DNA from: Phenylobacterium sp. SCN 70-31
Lineage (GTDB): Bacteria; Pseudomonadota; Alphaproteobacteria; Caulobacterales; Caulobacteraceae
Reading direction: 5' to 3'
NCBI RefSeq assembly: GCF_001724605.1
Contig: NZ_MEEX01000030.1
Location: 1-62,002, forward strand
DNA: 62,002 bases
Shown: in pieces, positions 10,788-19,761 of the stretch
Position numbering within the stretch: the first letter of the stretch is position 1
Layout of the letters: each line of letters starts with the position of its first letter
Notes under the pieces: model-generated
Databases searched by the model: none
Told to the model about the DNA's origin: nothing
What the model saw: the letters and a program-made list of their open reading frames with translations, nothing else
Made by a program: the position numbers and the translations under genes

Positions 10788-12197
10788 CTAGCACTTGAAG
10801 TACATGTCGAATTCCACCGGATGGGGGTGGAGTTGGAGGCGCATGACCTCTTCCATCTTCAGCTCGATGTAGCTGTCGATGAAGTCGTCGTCCATGACGC
10901 CGCCCTTCTTGAGGAAGGCGCGGTCCTTGTCGAGGCTCTCGAGGGCCTCGCGCAGCGAGCCGCAGACTTCCGGGATCTTCTTCTGCTCGCGCGGCGGCAG
11001 GTCGTAGAGATTCTTGTCCGCCGGGGCGCCGGGATCGATCTTGTTCTCGATGCCGTCGAGGCCCGCCATGAGCAGCGCCGTGAAGGTCAGGTAGGGGTTG
11101 CCCATCGGGTCGGGGAAGCGGGCTTCGATCCGCTTGCCCTTGGGGCTGTCCACGTGCGGGATGCGGATCGAGGCCGAGCGGTTGCGGGCCGAGTAGGCCA
11201 GCTTCACCGGGGCTTCGTAGCCGGGCACCAGGCGCTTGTACGAGTTCGTCGTGGAGTTCGAGAACGCGTTGATCGCCTTGGCGTGCTTGATGATGCCGCC
11301 GATGTACCACAGGCAGAGGTCGGACAGGCCGGCGTACTTGTCGCCCGCGAACAGCGGCTTGCCGTTGGCCCAGATCGACTGGTGGACGTGCATGCCCGAG
11401 CCGTTGTCGGCGAACATCGGCTTGGCCATGAAGGTCGCCGTCTTGCCGTAGGCGTGGGCCACGTTGTGGATCACGTACTTATAGAGCTGAAGGCGGTCGG
11501 CCATGGTGATCATGGTGTCGAACTTCAGGCCCAGCTCGTGCTGCGCCGGCGCCACCTCGTGGTGGTGCTTCTCGGGCTTCATGCCCAGCTCGCCCATGAC
11601 CGCCAGCATCTCGCCGCGCAGGTCCTGGCCGGAGTCGACCGGGTTCACGGGGAAGTAGCCGCCCTTGGGGCCCGGACGATGGCCCATGTTGCCTTCCGGG
11701 TACGCCTTGCCCGAGCTGACCGGCAGTTCGGTGGAGTCGTAGGCGTAGAAGGTGTTGTGCGGGGCGGTGTCCCAACGCACGTCGTCGAACACGAAGAACT
11801 CGGCCTCGGGACCGAAGAACACCGTGTCGCCGATGCCCGCCGACTTGACATAGGTCAGCGCCGACTTGGCGATCGAGCGCGGGTCGCGATTGTAGGGCGT
11901 GTTGGTGTCGGGGTTCACGATGTCGCAGAACAGCGCCAGCGTGGTCTGCTGGTAGAACGGGTCGATGATCGCCGAGTCCAGGTCGGGACGCAGCTTCATG
12001 TCGGACTCGTTGATCGCCTTCCAGCCGGCGATGGACGAGCCGTCGAACATGGTGCCGTCGGTGAGGAATTCCTCGTCGACCAGATCGATGTCGAAGGTCA
12101 CGTGCTGCATCTTGCCGCGCACGTCGGTGAAACGGACGTCGACGTATTTGACGTCCTTTTCCTTGATCTGGTCCAGGATGTCTTTGGCGGAAGCCAT
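10788..12197 (-). CDS. glnA: type I glutamine synthetase
   Basis: Makes glutamine from glutamate, ammonia and ATP in the cytoplasm; dodecameric GSI. 469 residues, the normal length. Visible features include the N-terminal beta-grasp segment, the metal and glutamate site in FFGPEAEFFVFDD, the HHHEVAPAQHELG region with ATP and metal ligands, NGSGMHVHQS, and the adenylylation site Tyr398 in KNLYDLPPREQ. Activity is therefore likely controlled by GlnE-type adenylylation under PII. It lies 37 bases downstream of glnB on the same strand, so the two are probably one operon, closed by the terminator at 10735-10762. Confidence 0.96.
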   Translation of the reverse strand: MASAKDILDQIKEKDVKYVDVRFTDVRGKMQHVTFDIDLVDEEFLTDGTMFDGSSIAGWKAINESDMKLRPDLDSAIIDPFYQQTTLALFCDIVNPDTNTPYNRDPRSIAKSALTYVKSAGIGDTVFFGPEAEFFVFDDVRWDTAPHNTFYAYDSTELPVSSGKAYPEGNMGHRPGPKGGYFPVNPVDSGQDLRGEMLAVMGELGMKPEKHHHEVAPAQHELGLKFDTMITMADRLQLYKYVIHNVAHAYGKTATFMAKPMFADNGSGMHVHQSIWANGKPLFAGDKYAGLSDLCLWYIGGIIKHAKAINAFSNSTTNSYKRLVPGYEAPVKLAYSARNRSASIRIPHVDSPKGKRIEARFPDPMGNPYLTFTALLMAGLDGIENKIDPGAPADKNLYDLPPREQKKIPEVCGSLREALESLDKDRAFLKKGGVMDDDFIDSYIELKMEEVMRLQLHPHPVEFDMYFKC

Positions 12198-12234
12198 GGC
12201 GGTTATCCCCTTCTTGAAATCGACAGTTCGGTGA

Positions 12235-12573
12235 TCAGACGGCGACCGAGCCGGTCTCGCCGGTGCGGATGCGCACGACGTCCAGGACGTCGGAAACGAA
12301 GATCTTGCCGTCGCCGATGCGGCCCGTGCGGGCGGCTGTGGCGATGGCTTCGAGCGCCCGATCGACCTGATCGTCGGCGACGACGACCTCGATCTTGATC
12401 TTGGGCAGGAAGTCCACGACGTACTCGGCGCCGCGGTAGAGTTCGGTCTGGCCCTTCTGGCGACCGTAGCCCTTGGCCTCGATCACCGTCATGCCCTGGA
12501 CGCCCAGGTCCTGCAGGGCCTCCTTCACCTCGTCGAGCTTGAACGGCTTGATGATGGCTTCGATCTTTTTCAT
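12235..12573 (-). CDS. glnB: nitrogen regulatory protein P-II
   Basis: 112-residue PII signalling protein that senses 2-oxoglutarate and ATP/ADP and controls glutamine synthetase adenylylation and NtrB. The T-loop GYGRQKGQTELYRGAEYVVDF is present (with Tyr51 as the uridylylation site), as are the B-loop TAARTGRIGDGKIF and the C-terminal RIRTGETG segment. The start is ATG 12573; upstream in-frame residues come from a tandem repeat and are not family-like. Placement directly before glnA favours GlnB over GlnK, which normally accompanies amtB. Confidence 0.94.
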   Translation of the reverse strand: MKKIEAIIKPFKLDEVKEALQDLGVQGMTVIEAKGYGRQKGQTELYRGAEYVVDFLPKIKIEVVVADDQVDRALEAIATAARTGRIGDGKIFVSDVLDVVRIRTGETGSVAV

Positions 12574-12594
12574 GCGCCCGTCTTCACACTCGCG

Positions 12595-12637
12595 TCTTCG
12601 TACTTGGGTCTTCGTACTTGGGTCTTCGTCCTCGGGG
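12595..12637. repeat. 14-base tandem repeat upstream of glnB
   Basis: Two perfect 14-base units beginning TCTTCGTACTTGGG, flanked by degenerate units on both sides (TCTTCACACTCGCG and TCTTCGTCCTCGGG), lie just before the glnB start codon on its 5' side. The repeat probably sits in the 5' untranslated region or promoter of glnBA. Confidence 0.75.
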
Positions 12638-12870
12638 CCGGCCTTCGTCCAACGGGGACGCGCCCGGCGGTCGGCGGCGAACCAGCACGCGCCGGGCCGC
12701 GGCCACAAGCGGGGTTTGGTTGCCTGCCGCTGCGGCCGGCTGGGAAACTGAACAGGCGCCTGAAAATTAGGCGTCGATAGATCAAAAATCGATCATGTCG
12801 GAAAACGACCCGCCGCGGCGGGTTCACCGGCCCTGATCGCGGCCAAAGGCGTTTGGGAGGCGACTGGACG

Positions 12871-14409
12871 ATGGATGAACGGACCCCTGTGCTCATCGGG
12901 GCGGGCCAATTCACGTATCGCGGCGATCCGGCCGTTTCGCCGTCGCCGACCACGCTGCTGAAGATTGCGGCGGAACGGGCGGCGATTGACGCCGGTCTGG
13001 GCGCCGAGGCCCTGTCGCGCGCCGACGCCGTGGCGGTGGCGGGCTACAGCATCGACGCCGCCGGCTCGAAGCAGGGGACGATCCCCCATTCCAGCAACCC
13101 GCCGGCGCAGCTCTCGGCCATGCTGGGCGCGGCGCCCCGCTGGGCGGTCTATTCCGAGATGGGCGGCAACACGCCCCAGTACATGATCAACGTCCTGGCC
13201 GAACGCATCGCGCGCGGCGAGACCGAGGTGGCCCTGGCCGTGGGCTGCGAGTTCCTGGGCTCGACCATGAAGCGCCTGGGCAAGGGCCTGCCGTTCGACG
13301 ACTGGGCCGCGGTGGAGGACGAGAGCCCGGACCCGCCGGCCCGGATCGGGGACCCGCGGCCCGGCAATTCGCCCTACGAGGCGCGCTACGGCCTCAACCG
13401 GCCGATCAACGTCTATCCCCTGTTCGAGAACGCGCTGCGGGCCCGGGACGGCCGCTCGATCGCCGACCATCAGGCGCGGCTCGGACGGTTGTTCTCGCGG
13501 TTCACCGAGGTGGCGGCCGGGAACCCGGAGGCGTGGTTCCCGATCCGCCGCACGCCCGAGGACCTGGTCACGGTCACCGAGAAGAACCGCATGATCGGCT
13601 TCCCGTATCCCAAGCTGCTGAACGCGATCATGGAGGTGGACCAGTCGGCGGCGGTGATCCTGGCCAGCGTGAAGGCCGCGCGCGAACTGGGCGTGCCCGA
13701 GGACCGCTGGGTCCATCTCCACGGCTGCGCCGACGCGAACGACCTGTGGCACGTGCTGGAGCGCCGGGACTTCCATTCGAGCCCCGCCATGCGCCTGACG
13801 GGCCGGCGCGCGCTGGAGATGGCCGGCGTGGGCCTCGACCGCATCGACCACATCGATCTCTACTCCTGCTTCCCGGTGGCGGTGGAGGTGGGGGCCGAGG
13901 AGCTGGGCCTGTCGCTGGACGATCCGCGGGGGTTCACCGTGACCGGCGGCCTGCCCTACATGGGCGGCCCGGGAAACAACTATCCCATGCATTCGGTGGC
14001 CACGATGATGGGGCTGCTGCGGGCGAAGCCGGGGACCTACGGCCTGGTCACCGCCAACGGCTGGTATCTGACCAAGCAGTCGACGGGGATCTATTCCACC
14101 ACGCCGCCCAGCCGCCCCTTCGAGCGCCAGGACCCGGCCGTGATCCAGCGCGAGATCGACGCCATGCCGCATCCCGAGGTGATCGAGGCGCCCGAGGGCC
14201 GGGCCGTGGTCGAGACCTATACGGTGGTCCACAAGCGCGAGGGGCCGTTCCTGGGCATCGTAGTGGGGCGCGACGCAAGCGGCCGCCGCTTCGCCGCGCA
14301 CACCCCCTCCGATCCGGCGACGCTGATGGGGATGGAGGCGCAGGAACAGGTTGGCCGGACGGGAACTGTGGGCCAGAAGGAGGGCCGCAACCTCTTCATT
14401 CCGGACTGA
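12871..14409 (+). CDS. acetyl-CoA acetyltransferase / SCP2-type thiolase-like protein
   Basis: 512 residues from ATG 12871 with GGGAGG upstream. The protein has the thiolase-like fold pattern: an N-terminal PVLIGAGQFTYRG strand, AVGCEFLGSTMK in the first half, and LYSCFPVAVE with GGLPYMGGPGNNYPMHS in the second half, typical of the SCP-x/acetyl-CoA acetyltransferase subfamily often found in fatty-acid or steroid degradation. The N-terminal catalytic cysteine of classical thiolases is not evident, so the exact reaction is unsure. The next gene begins 5 bases after its stop, so the three downstream genes appear co-transcribed. Confidence 0.8.
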   Translation: MDERTPVLIGAGQFTYRGDPAVSPSPTTLLKIAAERAAIDAGLGAEALSRADAVAVAGYSIDAAGSKQGTIPHSSNPPAQLSAMLGAAPRWAVYSEMGGNTPQYMINVLAERIARGETEVALAVGCEFLGSTMKRLGKGLPFDDWAAVEDESPDPPARIGDPRPGNSPYEARYGLNRPINVYPLFENALRARDGRSIADHQARLGRLFSRFTEVAAGNPEAWFPIRRTPEDLVTVTEKNRMIGFPYPKLLNAIMEVDQSAAVILASVKAARELGVPEDRWVHLHGCADANDLWHVLERRDFHSSPAMRLTGRRALEMAGVGLDRIDHIDLYSCFPVAVEVGAEELGLSLDDPRGFTVTGGLPYMGGPGNNYPMHSVATMMGLLRAKPGTYGLVTANGWYLTKQSTGIYSTTPPSRPFERQDPAVIQREIDAMPHPEVIEAPEGRAVVETYTVVHKREGPFLGIVVGRDASGRRFAAHTPSDPATLMGMEAQEQVGRTGTVGQKEGRNLFIPD

Positions 14410-14414
14410 TCCTC

Positions 14415-14984
14415 ATGGCGCGCCTCTACCTGATCCGGCACGGCCGGCCCTCTTCCACCTGGGGTGGCCACGACGACGACCCGGGCCTGGACGATGTGGG
14501 CCGCGGCCAGGCCGAGGCGGCGCGGGACTGGCTGCTGTCGCGGCCGACGGACGCGCGGCCCCGGCTGGTGGTCAGCTCGCCCCTGCGCCGCTGCCGCGAG
14601 ACGGCGGTTCCCACCGCCGAGGCGCTGGGCGTGGCCGTGGAGGTGGATCCGGTGGTCGGCGAGATCCCGACGCCGGCGGCGCTGTCGGCCGAGGCGCGCC
14701 CCGGGTGGCTGCGCAGCGCCTTCCAGGGGACCTGGCAGGCGATCGAGGGCGACATGGACTACGACGCCTGGCGCGGCGACATCGTGACCTCGCTGGCGGC
14801 GCGGGGGAACACGGCCGTCTTCTCGCACTATGTGGCGATCAACGCCGCCGTCTCCCGGCTGATGGGGGTGGACCAGGTGCTGGCCTTCCGGCCCGACCAC
14901 TGCTCGATCACCGTCCTGGAGACCGACGGGACCACGGTCCGGCTGGTGGAGACGGGCGCCGAAGCGGCGACCAACGTGCTTTGA
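14415..14984 (+). CDS. histidine phosphatase family protein
   Basis: 189 residues. The phosphohistidine motif LIRHGRPS is at residues 6-13, with SSPLRRCRETA and a C-terminal FSHYVAINA carrying the second catalytic histidine; these are the hallmarks of the phosphoglycerate-mutase-like superfamily (branch 1). It may dephosphorylate a small metabolite or protein; the substrate is not deducible. The stop overlaps the likely TTG start of the next gene (TTGA), suggesting coupling. Confidence 0.88.
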   Translation: MARLYLIRHGRPSSTWGGHDDDPGLDDVGRGQAEAARDWLLSRPTDARPRLVVSSPLRRCRETAVPTAEALGVAVEVDPVVGEIPTPAALSAEARPGWLRSAFQGTWQAIEGDMDYDAWRGDIVTSLAARGNTAVFSHYVAINAAVSRLMGVDQVLAFRPDHCSITVLETDGTTVRLVETGAEAATNVL

Positions 14985-16453
14985 CGGGTCGCCTTCCCGA
15001 AGGCCGGCCGATCCTGACCGTCGCCGAGATGGCGGCGGCCGACCGCGCGGCCATCGCCGCGGGGACGCCCGGGGTCGAGTTGATGGAGCGGGCCGGCGCG
15101 GCGGTGGCGGACGCCATCGCGCAGCGGTTCGAGGTTCAGCCGGTCGTCGTCCTGTGCGGGCCGGGTAACAACGGCGGTGACGGCTACGTCGTGGCCCGGC
15201 TGCTGAAGCGCCAGGGGTGGCCGGTGGAGGTCCGGGCGCTGGGCGAGCCGGCGACCGCCGACGCGGCGGCGATGGCCGGACGCTGGGACGGGCCGGTCGC
15301 GCCGCTGGACGGACGCCTCGCCGAGAACGTGGGCGAGGGCCTCGTGGTCGACGCGCTGTTCGGCGCGGGCCTGGCGCGGCCGCTGGACGGCGTCGCGGCC
15401 CAGGCGGCGGCGGCCGTGGCGGGGGCCCCCGAGCGCGTCGTGGCCATCGATACGCCCAGCGGCGTGCCGGGCGATACGGGCCAGCCGGCCGGGCCGGCGT
15501 TCTGCGCGGGGCTGACCGTGACGTTCCATGCGCGCAAGCCGGCCCATGTGCTGGAGCCCGGCCGCGACCTCTGCGGCGAGGTGGTTGTGGCCGACATCGG
15601 ACTCGGGCCGACCCCGTCGTCCACGGTGGAGAACGGCCCCGAGCTGTGGCTGCCGCGCTTTCCCTGGCCGCGCTCGGCCTCGCACAAGCATTCGCGGGGC
15701 CGCCTGATCGTCGTGAGCGGCGACGCCTGGAGCACGGGCGCCGCGCGGCTGTCGGCCCGGGCGGGCCTGAGGATCGGGGCGGGCGTGGTCACCCTGTACG
15801 CCAATCCCGAGGCGCTGGCGCCCAACGCGGCGCACCTGGAGGCGGTGATGCTGCGGCCGTTCGAGACCGACCTGGAGCTGGAGCAGGCGGCCGACCAGGC
15901 GGACGCGGCGATCATCGGGCCGGCGGCGGGGGTCGGCGAGACCACCCTGCTGAACGTGCTGGCCCTGGCGCGGACGGGGGCGGCGCTGGTGATCGACGCC
16001 GACGCCATCACCGTCTTCCGCGACGATCCCGAGGAGCTGTTCTCGGTGCTGGACCGCGACGACGTGCTGACGCCGCACCCGGGCGAGTTCGACCGCCTGT
16101 TTCCCGGCGTGCTCAAGGCCGCGCCCGAGCGGCTGACGGCGGCCCGGCGGGCGGCCGAGAAGGCTGGGGCGGTGGTGCTGCTCAAGGGGGCCGACACGGT
16201 GGTGGCCGCGCCCGACGGCCGCGCGGCGGTGAACGTCAACGGCTCGCCGTGGCTGGCGACCGCCGGTTCGGGCGACGTGCTGGCCGGCTTCATCGGCGGG
16301 CTGGTGAGCCAGGGCATGGAGAGCTTCGAGGCCGCCTGCGCGGCCGCCTGGATCCACGCCGAAGCCGCCGAGTCGCACGGGCCCGGGCTGATCTCGGAGG
16401 ACCTGCCGGGCCTGGCCCCCGGGGTGCTGCGCCGACTGTACGACGAGCGGTGA
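14981..16453 (+). CDS. nnrDE: bifunctional NAD(P)H-hydrate epimerase / ADP-dependent NAD(P)H-hydrate dehydratase
   Basis: Repairs hydrated NAD(P)H: the N-terminal YjeF domain (about residues 1-215) interconverts R and S epimers, and the C-terminal ribokinase-like domain (about 225-490) dehydrates the S form using ADP. Visible motifs are VLCGPGNNGGDGYVVARLL, DALFGAGL and DTPSGVPGD in the epimerase, and LTPHPGEFDRLFP, LLKGADTVV and TAGSGDVLAGFIGG in the dehydratase. The start is assigned to TTG 14981, which overlaps the preceding stop and gives 490 residues; the first strong methionine is residue 17. Confidence 0.92.
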   Translation: MTGRLPEGRPILTVAEMAAADRAAIAAGTPGVELMERAGAAVADAIAQRFEVQPVVVLCGPGNNGGDGYVVARLLKRQGWPVEVRALGEPATADAAAMAGRWDGPVAPLDGRLAENVGEGLVVDALFGAGLARPLDGVAAQAAAAVAGAPERVVAIDTPSGVPGDTGQPAGPAFCAGLTVTFHARKPAHVLEPGRDLCGEVVVADIGLGPTPSSTVENGPELWLPRFPWPRSASHKHSRGRLIVVSGDAWSTGAARLSARAGLRIGAGVVTLYANPEALAPNAAHLEAVMLRPFETDLELEQAADQADAAIIGPAAGVGETTLLNVLALARTGAALVIDADAITVFRDDPEELFSVLDRDDVLTPHPGEFDRLFPGVLKAAPERLTAARRAAEKAGAVVLLKGADTVVAAPDGRAAVNVNGSPWLATAGSGDVLAGFIGGLVSQGMESFEAACAAAWIHAEAAESHGPGLISEDLPGLAPGVLRRLYDER

Positions 16454-16498
16454 GGCCTGCCGTTCAACCCTGAACGCGCGTCAGCGCAAGAAAGATTC

Positions 16499-16566
16499 AA
16501 CCACGGAAAAACGCGGAAGGACGCGGACTTGCAGCAGGCGCGGCCCCTTCCGCGTTTTCTGTGGTT
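16499..16566. repeat. interspersed palindromic repeat (copy B)
   Basis: Imperfect inverted repeat with arms 16499-16520 and 16546-16566, of the same type as the inner repeat at 10576-10651 and copy C at 24454-24524. It fills the space between convergent genes nnrDE and the HAD phosphatase. Confidence 0.8.
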
Positions 16567-16596
16567 TTCATCGCGCCTGCGGCGCGCACCAGGTCC

Positions 16597-17427
16597 CTAC
16601 GGGAACAGCTCGCCGCTGACGCCCCGGGCCATTTCCTCGAGGATCTCCACGGCCAGCCGGTCGAGCGCCGCGCCCTCGCGGTAGTCGCCGGGGGCGGCCA
16701 GGCGCGCGCGGCCGTCGCGCAGCAGCTTGGCGGCGGCGGCCTCGGTGATCGGGCGGGCGGGGTCGTAGACGGCCACCGGATGCCCGCCGTGGTCGGTCAT
16801 CACCCGCATCACGGGGATGTCGGTGAGCCCGTCGCCGAAGAAGGCGATGCGGCCGAAGGGGACGGGTCGGCGCTGCTCGGCCTGGACTTCGTTGACGCCG
16901 TCGGTGTCCCACTCGTCCAGCGTCCACTTGTTGATGCGGAACAGGTACTGGGTCTTGCCGGTGTAGTTGATCGCCAGCGCGATCCCGATGGCGTCGCCGT
17001 CGCCGTCGAACATGAACCCCGAGGCGTAGATCCGGTCGAACCACCCGGCGATGGGCGAGCCCTCGATCAGCTCCCGGTTGCCGGACGAGATGATGAAATG
17101 GCGCAGGTCGAGGCCCAGGGCGTCGGCGCGCGCGTTCTGGCGGGCGAACCAGTCCTCGACGCCGGGGAACAGGCGCAGGCCGGCGCCGCGGCGCCGCCAG
17201 CTCTCCAGGCTCAGCTCCAGGCCCTTCTCGCGGGCCTTGGTCAGCATCAGGTGCATGTAGGCCAGGATGCCGTCGCCGCGCTGCTCGCGGGCGAGGCGCG
17301 TGGTCTCGCGCCAGAACTCGGCGTGATCCATCCCCAGCTCGTCGGGGATGAAGGCGTGTTCCTGCATGTTGCCGGGCGCCAGGGTGCCGTCGAAGTCGTA
17401 GGCGAAGACGGCGAGGGGACGGCTCAT
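16597..17427 (-). CDS. HAD-superfamily phosphatase (subfamily IB-like)
   Basis: 276 residues from ATG 17427. HAD motif I is AYDFDGTLAPGN near residue 9, motif II falls at IISSGNRE, and motif IV is FFGDGLTDIP; these carry the aspartate nucleophile and the Mg2+ ligands. A helical cap lies between. The substrate is unknown; it could be a phosphoserine-phosphatase-like or small-metabolite phosphatase. It has unusually conserved-looking cap sequence (INKWTLDEWDTDG), suggesting a defined Caulobacterales family. Confidence 0.82.
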   Translation of the reverse strand: MSRPLAVFAYDFDGTLAPGNMQEHAFIPDELGMDHAEFWRETTRLAREQRGDGILAYMHLMLTKAREKGLELSLESWRRRGAGLRLFPGVEDWFARQNARADALGLDLRHFIISSGNRELIEGSPIAGWFDRIYASGFMFDGDGDAIGIALAINYTGKTQYLFRINKWTLDEWDTDGVNEVQAEQRRPVPFGRIAFFGDGLTDIPVMRVMTDHGGHPVAVYDPARPITEAAAAKLLRDGRARLAAPGDYREGAALDRLAVEILEEMARGVSGELFP

Positions 17428-17466
17428 GCCTAGCAGTAGCGCTTGCGGGAGAGGGCGGAAAGGGTC

Positions 17467-17501
17467 GCCCCGGCCCCGCGACGGGAGGCGGGGGCCGGGG
17501 C
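17467..17501 (-). terminator. strong GC hairpin, possible terminator
   Basis: A 13-base arm (17467-17479) pairs with 17488-17501 with one bulged base. It lies downstream of the YbhN-like gene on the minus strand. No clear U-tract follows, so it may be a stabilising hairpin or a weak or Rho-assisted stop. Confidence 0.4.
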
Positions 17502-17621
17502 TGACGGCGACGGATGTCGGGGAACAGGACCGTCGCCGCGTAACTGTCCGTTGGTGTTGGAGATGCTCGGACATGAGAGATACGGGCCGGGCGGGACGGC
17601 GGATGCAGGCGTGCGCGCGTG

Positions 17622-18653
17622 TCAGCCCACCTTTTTGCGGGTCCGCTCCCGCACCGTATCGGCGGCCAGCGCGAGGCCCGCGATCAGCAGCGGGATCAGG
17701 AAGAAGAACAGGCGGTAGCCCAGGAAGGCCGCGGCCAGGCCGGCCGGACTTATGCCCCGCAGAAGGGTGGACAGCGTGCCCTCGAAGACGCCCACGCCGC
17801 CCGGCACGTGCGAGATCAGGCCGATGGCGACCGAGGGCGCATAGGCGCCGACGAAGGTGAAGTAGCTGACCGCGCCGTCCGGCAGCAGCACCCAGATGAT
17901 CGCCGCGGCCATGGCGTTGTCCACCGTCCCGATCCCGAGCTGGGTGAACGCCATCTTCAGCGACGGCAGCCGCACGGTGTGGCCGAAGGCGCGGATCGGC
18001 CGGTGCAGCACGCCGCAGAGCACGAGGTAGGACGCCACCCCCAGCAGGAGCAGCGCGCCCAGGGAGTCGGCGACCGGCGTGGCGATCCGCGACACGGTGG
18101 CGATGTCGTTGCGGCCGGCGAGGATCAGGCTGAAGCCTGCAAGGAACGACAGCCCGACGGTGAAGGTGAAGCTGTTGAACAGCGTGATCGCCGCCACCTG
18201 GCGCAGCGGCACGTTGTGCTTGGCGTAGAAGCGCGCCCGCACGGCGCCCGAGACCAGCAGGTTGGCCCCCAGGCTGTGCGACAGCGCACACGCGATAAAG
18301 CCGCCGGCGAAGGCCTGGCCGGCCGGGACCTTGGAGCCCACCCAGCGCATGCCCATCCATTCCACCAGGCCCATGAGGGCGAAGCTCAGGGCCGAGAAGA
18401 GGATGGCCAGGATCGTGGAGTCCCAGCCCCAGGCGCGGATGGCGGCGGTTACGTCCGACGGCCGGATCTCGTGGAACTCCCGCCACAGGATGTAGGCGGC
18501 CGCCGCCAGCAGCAGGAAGGCCAGCAGGTGCCAGGCCAGCCGGCGCAGCATGGGGAAGAAGCGGGAGCCCTGGGTCTCGGGCAGGGCGGCGGCCAGTTCT
18601 TCCGCGAGATCGTCGGGCGCTTCGCCCGGCCGGATTTGGGGGTCTTGGGTCAA
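17622..18653 (-). CDS. YbhN/UPF0104 (lysylphosphatidylglycerol synthetase TM-domain-like) membrane protein
   Basis: About 343 residues with roughly eight to nine predicted membrane helices, beginning after a 45-residue acidic N-terminus. Family features visible include the GGFIACALSHSLGANLLVSGAVRARFY block and ISHVPGGVGVFEG, characteristic of the flippase-like domain of MprF/UPF0104 proteins. It probably moves a lipid across the inner membrane, but no synthetase domain is attached. The start is assigned to TTG 18653, with AGGA about 6 bases upstream; the longer open frame would overlap the divergent BON gene start. Confidence 0.82.
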   Translation of the reverse strand: MTQDPQIRPGEAPDDLAEELAAALPETQGSRFFPMLRRLAWHLLAFLLLAAAAYILWREFHEIRPSDVTAAIRAWGWDSTILAILFSALSFALMGLVEWMGMRWVGSKVPAGQAFAGGFIACALSHSLGANLLVSGAVRARFYAKHNVPLRQVAAITLFNSFTFTVGLSFLAGFSLILAGRNDIATVSRIATPVADSLGALLLLGVASYLVLCGVLHRPIRAFGHTVRLPSLKMAFTQLGIGTVDNAMAAAIIWVLLPDGAVSYFTFVGAYAPSVAIGLISHVPGGVGVFEGTLSTLLRGISPAGLAAAFLGYRLFFFLIPLLIAGLALAADTVRERTRKKVG

Positions 18654-18789
18654 CAAGGTCCTGCCGGGTCCGGGGAATCGCGCCTGTGCGTGGCGCCCGT
18701 CATTGGTTCCCGGGTGGAACCGATGCGCAAGGCGCCGGTTTGTTTCGCGTCCCCATTGCGGGGCGGGCGAACATAGGAAGGAGACGGCC

Positions 18790-19329
18790 ATGCGGGAAGA
18801 CGTGTGGGAATACCGGCCCGATCCGGAGGCCGAAGGGCTGCGCCGGCTGCGGGACCGGGACGATCCCCGGTACGGTCGCGCATCGCGCCGCGACGACTAT
18901 GGCCAGGCCGACTATTCCGAGCGGTACGGGTACGATCCCCGCACGCGTTCGGGCTACCGCGTCCATGACGACGCGCCGTACGCGGGTCGACCCCCGGAGC
19001 GGCGTTATTTGGAGCCGCGCTATGGGGAGCCGCGCCATCCCGGGCCTCGCGACGTCCGGGAGGCCGACGTCGAGCGCCGCCGCAGCCGGCGTGACGGCCC
19101 TTCGGACCGGGTGCTTTGGGCCGTGGTCACCGAACGGCTGGACGCCGAGCGCCGACTGGACCTGCGCGACGTGGAGGTCGAGGTGATCGACGGCGAGGTG
19201 ATCCTCGACGGGACGGTCCGCCACAAGGCCGACAAACGCCGGATCGAGGATGTGGCCGACATCGACGGCGTGCGGAACGTGCAGAACAACCTGCGGGTCC
19301 GCGAGCGCGGCCGGTGGACGTTCTTCTGA
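18790..19329 (+). CDS. BON-domain protein with Arg/Tyr-rich N-terminal half
   Basis: 179 residues from ATG 18790 with AGGAAGGAG upstream. The first 100 residues are low complexity: charged and rich in Arg, Asp, Tyr and Pro, with YxxDP/RYGEP-like repeats. The last 75 residues form a BON domain (LDLRDVEVEVIDGEVILDGTVRHKADKRRIE), which in other proteins binds phospholipid or stabilises membranes. No signal peptide is visible, so the location is uncertain. Upstream is the divergent YbhN-like gene. Confidence 0.82.
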   Translation: MREDVWEYRPDPEAEGLRRLRDRDDPRYGRASRRDDYGQADYSERYGYDPRTRSGYRVHDDAPYAGRPPERRYLEPRYGEPRHPGPRDVREADVERRRSRRDGPSDRVLWAVVTERLDAERRLDLRDVEVEVIDGEVILDGTVRHKADKRRIEDVADIDGVRNVQNNLRVRERGRWTFF

Positions 19330-19372
19330 GCCCGCGGCATCGTCGCGGCGACGCCTTCCGGGGTCCGAACGC

Positions 19373-19690
19373 ATGAGCAAACCCGTCGTGGTCAACATCC
19401 CGCACCAGCTCGGCCGCGCCGAGGCGCGCCGGCGCATCGAGGAGGGGCTGGGCGGTCTCACCCGCCAGGTCGGCGCCATCGGGCGGCTGGAGAGCGCCTG
19501 GGCGGGCGACGTCCTGAATTTCCAGGCGACGGCGGTGGGGCAGGAGGTTTCCGGCGCCGTGACGGTGGCCGACGACGAGGTGCGGCTGGAGATCCGGCTG
19601 CCCGGTCTGCTCGGCCTCCTGGCGGACAAGATCCGCGGCAAGGTCCAGGCCGAGGGACGTGTCCTGCTGGAGGGACCCAAGCGCTCCTGA
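19373..19690 (+). CDS. polyhydroxyalkanoic acid system family protein
   Basis: 105 residues; resembles the small PHA-granule-associated family (PF09650 type) by its length, the N-terminal VVVNIPHQLGRAEARRRIEEG, and the two-stranded core ending in LLADKIRGKVQAEGRVLLEG. Members are found beside polyhydroxyalkanoate genes or alone. No PHA synthase is in the window. It lies 43 bases after the BON gene and may share its transcript. Confidence 0.78.
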   Translation: MSKPVVVNIPHQLGRAEARRRIEEGLGGLTRQVGAIGRLESAWAGDVLNFQATAVGQEVSGAVTVADDEVRLEIRLPGLLGLLADKIRGKVQAEGRVLLEGPKRS

Positions 19691-19761
19691 CGCACTACGG
19701 CCAAGGCAACCCGGAACCGCTCCGGGCGTTCTTCTCCGGCGACAGACAGGAGGAGCCGACC

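Noticed and set aside
15000..15120. Later ATG starts for nnrDE such as the codon near 15029
   Set aside because: The family's N-terminal strand (RPILTVAEM) lies upstream of it, and a TTG overlapping the previous stop explains the full length.
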